DNA of 10,027 nt, from contig NZYO01000008.1 in NCBI GenBank assembly GCA_002702235.1, positions 33,250 to 43,276 on the forward strand, written 5' to 3'. Each line of letters starts with the position of its first letter. Position 1 is the first letter of the stretch. Below, in pieces: positions 6,438 to 10,027 of the stretch. The DNA comes from Gammaproteobacteria bacterium (GTDB lineage Bacteria; Pseudomonadota; Gammaproteobacteria; Poriferisulfidales; GCA-002705445). The position numbers and the translations under genes are program-made. Below the pieces are notes generated by a model that was given only the letters and a program-made list of their open reading frames with translations, searched no databases and was not told where the DNA came from.

Positions 6438-8366
6438 TTACTCCCTTTTATTTCTTGATAATACTCCAAATATAGCACTTATTACCATTAAAATTGCGCC
6501 TAACCATATAAATTGCATCAATGGTTTATGATATATCCTTACAGACCAACTGTTACTAGTGATTTGCTCTCCAAGGGCAATATAAATATCTCTAAACAAA
6601 GTTGAGTGAATGGCTGCCTCAGTCATAATATTTTGCTGATCACTGTAAATTCTTTTCTCAGGATAAAAAGTAATTTCATAATTATCTTGATTGAAAGATT
6701 CGAATACACCAGTTTTAGAAAAATAGTTTACTGCTTTTACATTTTTAATACCTACAAAATTAATCTTTCTATCTGCTATCGTTATTGAATCTCCATAGTT
6801 CAAAACAAGCTCTTTATGATCCGAAAAATTACTACTAATAACAACTCCAACTAACATCAAACCAACACCAATGTGTGCAATGCTATTAGACAATATAGAA
6901 TTTTTTATAAATATTGATTTCATAAAAGATTTAGTTTGTGAAAATTTAATTTTAATGGCTTGAGATAGTTTAATCAGTGATCCAATAACAGTAAAGAAAG
7001 CGATTGCAAGAGCTGTAATAGTTATCAGTAAATTTGTATCGTAAAAAATTTTTAATATTAAGATACTCAAAATAAATGAAAAAATAATATATATTACGGA
7101 TCTTTTATAAATTTTACTAAAATCAGTTTTTCTCCAATTGGATAAAATTCCTGGCGTCATGATGAATACCAAGGGTAGTATTATAAATGTGGAGATGTAA
7201 TTAAAGTAAGGTGGTCCTACAGAAATTTTTCCAATATCCAGAATACTTGTAAAAAGTGGGTATAGAGTGCCTAATAGAACAGCAAATGTTGTAATAGTAA
7301 GTAAAATATTGTTCAAAAGTAACATAAACTCTTTAGATGTAATTTCATAAGATGAGTCATCCTCCAAGTTATTTGAATTGAAAAAATATAAAACTAGTGA
7401 CAATCCTAAAACTATACCTAAAAAAGCTAAGATAAAGATTCCTCTTGCAGGATCATTTGCAAACGCATGAACAGAGACCAGCACACCAGAACGAACAAGA
7501 AAAGTGCCGAGCAAGCTTAAACCAAATGTTAATACAGCAAGAAATATGGTCCAACTTTTAAATACACCTCTTTTTTCAGAAACTATTAAAGAGTGAAGTA
7601 AAGCCGTTAAAATAAGCCATGGCATAAATGATGCATTTTCCACAGGGTCCCAGAACCACCATCCACCCCATCCAAGCTCATGATATGCCCACCAACTTCC
7701 AAGGGCAATCCCTGCTGTTAAAAAAAGCCATGAAGCAAGAACCCATTTTCTTAACCACAAAAAATATATACTTTTCGTCTCTTTACGAAAAAGTATAGCT
7801 ATAGAAAATGCAAATGGAATTGCTGTTCCAACGTATCCCAAATAAAGCATCGGCGGGTGTATTACCAAACCAGGATCTTGTAAAAGTGGATTGAGATCTC
7901 TTCCATCTAAAGGTGCAGGAAGAAGACTCTCAAATGGATTTGATGTAAAAAGTATAAAAAACAAAAAGGCAAAAATTAAAAAGGCCATAACAGAATTAAT
8001 ATTAATTATTATTTGTTCTGACAAAGGATGACTGTATTTTGATGACAAATAAGACCAAACAGTCAATATTAAAACCCATAAAAGCATTGAGCCTTCATGA
8101 CCACCCCAGACAGCAGAAAACTTGTAATACCATGGAAGACTTAAATTTGAATTATTAGCAACATACATAATAGAAAAATCACTTATTAGAAACGCATACG
8201 CTAAAACAAAAAAAGAAATTAATACTATTATAAAATTTGCGCCAATTAAATACCTACCCATAAGAGAAATGAATTTTAAATCAGATTTAAGAAAAGATAA
8301 GAGAATAGTTGCAAAAGATAAGCTTGCAGCAATACTTAACAAAATTGTACCTATCTCACTAATCAT
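6438..8366 (-). CDS. ccmF: Heme lyase subunit CcmF
   Basis: CcmF is the large polytopic membrane protein that takes heme from holo-CcmE and, with CcmH, ligates it to apocytochrome c in the periplasm. The 642 residues match family length. Many hydrophobic helices flank the WWD heme-handling signature GWGGWWFWDPVEN (232-244). Family histidines are present: VIHPPMLYLGY (His170), ALLHS (His258), SVHAFANDP (His300) and SIAHIG (His498), corresponding by position to the periplasmic and b-heme ligands known in E. coli CcmF. The VWGGHEGSMLLW segment (86-97) is also typical. A periplasmic domain (about 515-610) precedes the last helix. The ATG overlaps the end of ccmE by 8 nt (ATGATTAG) and no Shine-Dalgarno is visible, so coupled translation is likely. 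ccmG follows after 5 nt. Confidence 0.97.
   Translation of the reverse strand: MISEIGTILLSIAASLSFATILLSFLKSDLKFISLMGRYLIGANFIIVLISFFVLAYAFLISDFSIMYVANNSNLSLPWYYKFSAVWGGHEGSMLLWVLILTVWSYLSSKYSHPLSEQIIININSVMAFLIFAFLFFILFTSNPFESLLPAPLDGRDLNPLLQDPGLVIHPPMLYLGYVGTAIPFAFSIAILFRKETKSIYFLWLRKWVLASWLFLTAGIALGSWWAYHELGWGGWWFWDPVENASFMPWLILTALLHSLIVSEKRGVFKSWTIFLAVLTFGLSLLGTFLVRSGVLVSVHAFANDPARGIFILAFLGIVLGLSLVLYFFNSNNLEDDSSYEITSKEFMLLLNNILLTITTFAVLLGTLYPLFTSILDIGKISVGPPYFNYISTFIILPLVFIMTPGILSNWRKTDFSKIYKRSVIYIIFSFILSILILKIFYDTNLLITITALAIAFFTVIGSLIKLSQAIKIKFSQTKSFMKSIFIKNSILSNSIAHIGVGLMLVGVVISSNFSDHKELVLNYGDSITIADRKINFVGIKNVKAVNYFSKTGVFESFNQDNYEITFYPEKRIYSDQQNIMTEAAIHSTLFRDIYIALGEQITSNSWSVRIYHKPLMQFIWLGAILMVISAIFGVLSRNKRE
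6441..6447 (-). promoter_or_regulatory. Strong ribosome binding site for ccmG TTG start
   Basis: On the minus strand the sequence AAGGGAG (6447-6441) lies 8 nt before the TTG at 6432. It falls inside the last codons of ccmF. It is one of only a few clear Shine-Dalgarno sequences in the window and fixes the non-ATG start of ccmG. Confidence 0.7.
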
Positions 8367-8805
8367 TTATATTCTGTGGTTTTATGCCCATCATGTCAGC
8401 AACCTCAGGTGGCATGTAATTTTCATCATGTTTAGCGAGAACCTCATTTGCAACAAAATTACTTTTACTATCTAAAGACCCAGTAACTACAACACCTTGG
8501 TTTTCTCCAAACAAATCTGGTAGTAAACCGTCATAACTTATTGAAATTGTATTTTTTAAATCATTTATTTGAAAAATAACATTTAAAGATGATTTTGATT
8601 TAATAATTGAACCAGGAACAACCATACCTCCAACTCTTATAGATTTATTGATTGGTGCTTCTTTATTAATTACTTGAGTGGGAGTATAAAAATAAACCAT
8701 ATTTTTTGACAAGCCATAAATTATCAAAGATGCGGCGATTACCACACCCAGTAATAATGCTATAACAAAATAAAGTCTAGATTTATTCTTTGCGGTTAGA
8801 ATCAT
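8359..8805 (-). CDS. ccmE: Periplasmic heme chaperone CcmE
   Basis: CcmE binds heme covalently after CcmC-dependent loading and hands it to CcmF. The protein has 148 residues: a basic start, one N-terminal membrane anchor (about 11-31) and an OB-fold periplasmic domain with the typical YTPTQ (40-44), IRVGGMVVPGS (56-66) and DGLLPDLFGENQGVVVTG (92-109). The heme-attachment motif LAKHDENYMPPE (123-134) contains His126, the covalent attachment residue, and Tyr130, the expected axial ligand, followed by a flexible C-terminal tail. The start overlaps the end of ccmD by 23 nt in another frame. Choosing the ATG at 8805 gives a normal-length anchor. The next gene, ccmF, overlaps its stop by 8 nt. Confidence 0.97.
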   Translation of the reverse strand: MILTAKNKSRLYFVIALLLGVVIAASLIIYGLSKNMVYFYTPTQVINKEAPINKSIRVGGMVVPGSIIKSKSSLNVIFQINDLKNTISISYDGLLPDLFGENQGVVVTGSLDSKSNFVANEVLAKHDENYMPPEVADMMGIKPQNIND

Positions 8806-8938
8806 TTTTTATTTTATCTACTAAAATTTTATGTTCAACGTGAGGCTTTGCTATAGCTATAATCATTAAAATTATTGCTATTAAGTAAGATAAATATACA
8901 AAAACTGAGTGCTTTCCCATGTCTAAAAATTCAAGCAT
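8783..8938 (-). CDS. ccmD: Heme exporter accessory protein CcmD (51 aa)
   Basis: CcmD is a small membrane protein that associates with CcmABC and CcmE and promotes release of holo-CcmE from the CcmABC complex. The reading frame has 51 codons: MLEFLDMGKHSVFVYLSY, a single hydrophobic helix at about residues 12-30 (ending IIAIA), then a charged cytoplasmic tail rich in Lys. The short N-terminus, FVY..SY motif, lone helix and basic tail match the CcmD family. Its place between ccmC and ccmE is the canonical one. The ATG overlaps the ccmC stop by 8 nt (ATGCTTGA) and is preceded by a good Shine-Dalgarno. The last 23 nt overlap the start of ccmE. Confidence 0.9.
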   Translation of the reverse strand: MLEFLDMGKHSVFVYLSYLIAIILMIIAIAKPHVEHKILVDKIKNDSNRKE

Positions 8939-9656
8939 TATATTTCTCCTTAACCCATTTACTGTTTAAATCTCTCGCAAGAATACCTAACTTCATCTTA
9001 TTGATTATTACTAAAATGAAAAAAAACTGAAATGTTACAAACATATACAATAAAGGTGCAAGCATTGAGATATGTGCAGAGGGTTTGTCTAACTTAGTAA
9101 CTGTTGGTCCCTGATGAAGTGTGTTCCACCATTCTACTGAATAATGAATGATTGGAATATTTATTAAACCAATGATTATAAGTATATTTACTATATTTGA
9201 CGCTCTTCGTTTATCATCAATTGCTTGGTATAGCGATATAATACCTAAATAGATAAATAAAAGTATTAATTCAGAAGTCAATCTAGCGTCCCAAACCCAA
9301 TACGTTCCCCATGTGGGCTTACCCCATAACATTCCAGTAACTAGTGCAATAAGAGTAAAAACTGCTCCAATAGATGCGCATTGAATACTAAAAATTTCCA
9401 TAAACTTCACTCTCCAAATCATGCTTATAATTGCTGCTGCCGCCATCAACATATATGTTTGTAATGACATCCATGCTGAAGGAACATGAATGAAGATAAT
9501 TCTATAACTATGACCCTGCAAGTAGTCTATAGGGGCGATAAATAATGACCAAATAAGACCGGGAATAAATAAAATTACAAAAACCCAGTAAAAAAAACTT
9601 GAAGCTTTATGTGAAAAGTTATAAAAATTTTTTAAATTACCAAGTTCTTTAATCAT
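8931..9656 (-). CDS. ccmC: Heme-handling membrane protein CcmC
   Basis: CcmC presents heme to CcmE on the periplasmic side of the inner membrane. The 241 residues are of normal length, with six predicted helices. The WWD signature WGKPTWGTYWVWDARLTSEL (111-130) is intact, as are the two heme-ligand histidine contexts: HVPSAWMS (57-64, His57) and WWNTLHQGPT (176-185, His181). These correspond to His60 and His184 in E. coli. The ATG follows the ccmB stop by 2 nt. No Shine-Dalgarno is seen, suggesting translational coupling. The stop overlaps ccmD. Confidence 0.97.
   Translation of the reverse strand: MIKELGNLKNFYNFSHKASSFFYWVFVILFIPGLIWSLFIAPIDYLQGHSYRIIFIHVPSAWMSLQTYMLMAAAAIISMIWRVKFMEIFSIQCASIGAVFTLIALVTGMLWGKPTWGTYWVWDARLTSELILLFIYLGIISLYQAIDDKRRASNIVNILIIIGLINIPIIHYSVEWWNTLHQGPTVTKLDKPSAHISMLAPLLYMFVTFQFFFILVIINKMKLGILARDLNSKWVKEKYNA
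8946..8950 (-). promoter_or_regulatory. Ribosome binding site for ccmD
   Basis: AGGAG on the minus strand (8950-8946) lies 7 nt before the ccmD ATG at 8938. It is embedded in the last codons of ccmC. It supports the choice of start for this short gene. Confidence 0.7.
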
Positions 9657-9658
9657 AA

Positions 9659-10027
9659 TTAATTTTGCAAAGATGTTTTAAAAGTAAATGCTAATAGATA
9701 AGGGCCTAAAAATAAACTTAAAATTAATATTGCCATTAAAAAAAATAATTCTGGGGGTAGAAAAAAAGATGAATCAATTTGCTGTACGGATTTGGCAGAA
9801 AATATAATATTAGGCATAAAAAAAGGTAAAGTAATTATTGATGATAGGTAATTTTGTTTCGACAAGCCTAAAGTAATTAAAACACCGAATAAGGATAAAA
9901 TAAATAATGAAGGCATAGATACCAATACGGTAATAAAGATTATTAAACTTTTTGCACTATTCAAATCATAAAAAACTATTACAAGTGGTATAAAAAATAA
10001 TAAAGGAAAAACAAATAGAATAAAGCT
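9659..10027 (-). CDS. ccmB: Heme exporter permease CcmB, N-terminus cut by window edge
   Basis: CcmB is the membrane subunit of the CcmAB ABC transporter whose ATP hydrolysis releases holo-CcmE. The reading frame is open to the right edge: 122 residues are visible of about 220. A TTG at 9964 could be misread as a start, but the frame continues upstream without a stop, with a further hydrophobic segment, and codon phase puts position 10027 at a first base. Visible features match the CcmB C-terminal half: VLVSMPSLFILSLFGVLITL, a loop LSKQNYLSSIITLPFFMPNIIFSAKS (the family's basic loop followed by LPxxxPxxIF), and two more helices ending LGPYLLAFTFKTSLQN. ccmA is expected just beyond the window. 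Confidence 0.93.
   Translation of the reverse strand, partial: SFILFVFPLLFFIPLVIVFYDLNSAKSLIIFITVLVSMPSLFILSLFGVLITLGLSKQNYLSSIITLPFFMPNIIFSAKSVQQIDSSFFLPPELFFLMAILILSLFLGPYLLAFTFKTSLQN

Noticed and set aside
9659..9964. A 101-residue protein starting at the TTG at 9964
   Set aside because: The frame stays open to the window edge and the upstream codons encode another hydrophobic segment matching CcmB, so this is only an internal TTG of a truncated ccmB.
1..10027. tRNA, rRNA, CRISPR array, insertion sequence, riboswitch or defence system
   Set aside because: The window is filled by recognised genes with no repeat array, transposase, inverted-repeat pair or structured leader that I could see; the only sizable gap is 43 bp.

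Overview
The window is a compact, AT-rich (about 30% GC, estimated by eye from a few lines) bacterial chromosome segment. It encodes envelope assembly and cytochrome c maturation. The genes are those of a Gram-negative bacterium: lipid A export and phosphorylation (msbA, lpxK), lipoprotein release (lolC-type, lolD) and a System I Ccm operon. MsbA beside LpxK, Lol genes next to a DUF2062 gene and the ccmBCDEFGH order all suggest Gammaproteobacteria. Low GC, overlapping genes and almost no spacer suggest a streamlined, free-living marine lineage (SAR86-like is a guess) or a host-associated one. The taxonomic call is inference.

Layout. Positions 1-2559 (minus strand) hold msbA followed by lpxK, coupled through an ATGA overlap; lpxK runs off the left edge. 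Positions 2560-2602 are the only intergenic gap of note: 43 bp that must serve both msbA (minus) and a divergent DUF2062 membrane protein (2603-3112, plus). The DUF2062 gene then converges on lolD with an 8-nt overlap. Positions 3105-10027 form one uninterrupted minus-strand run, in transcription order ccmB (cut by the right edge), ccmC, ccmD, ccmE, ccmF, ccmG, ccmH, lolC-type, lolD. Neighbours touch, overlap or are separated by at most 5 nt. ccmD is a 51-codon gene overlapping both its neighbours.

How they work together. CcmB and CcmC (with CcmA, presumably just outside) plus CcmD load heme onto CcmE. CcmG and CcmH handle the apocytochrome thiols, and CcmF performs the heme ligation in the periplasm. 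LolC-type and LolD form the inner-membrane ABC machine that releases outer-membrane lipoproteins. MsbA flips lipid A-core and LpxK adds the 4'-phosphate of lipid A.

I see no undescribed system here. The points worth a second look are variations on known ones. CcmH is fused to a CcmI-like C-terminal domain, but the TPR module appears to be absent. The ccm and lol genes are joined through an 8-nt overlap. A single LolC/LolE hybrid (LolF-like) replaces a LolC plus LolE pair. The DUF2062 gene sits as a small inverted island in what looks like a contracted lol-comEC-msbA-lpxK neighbourhood. No RNA gene, repeat array, CRISPR or mobile element was found, and no gene-free stretch reaches 300 bases.
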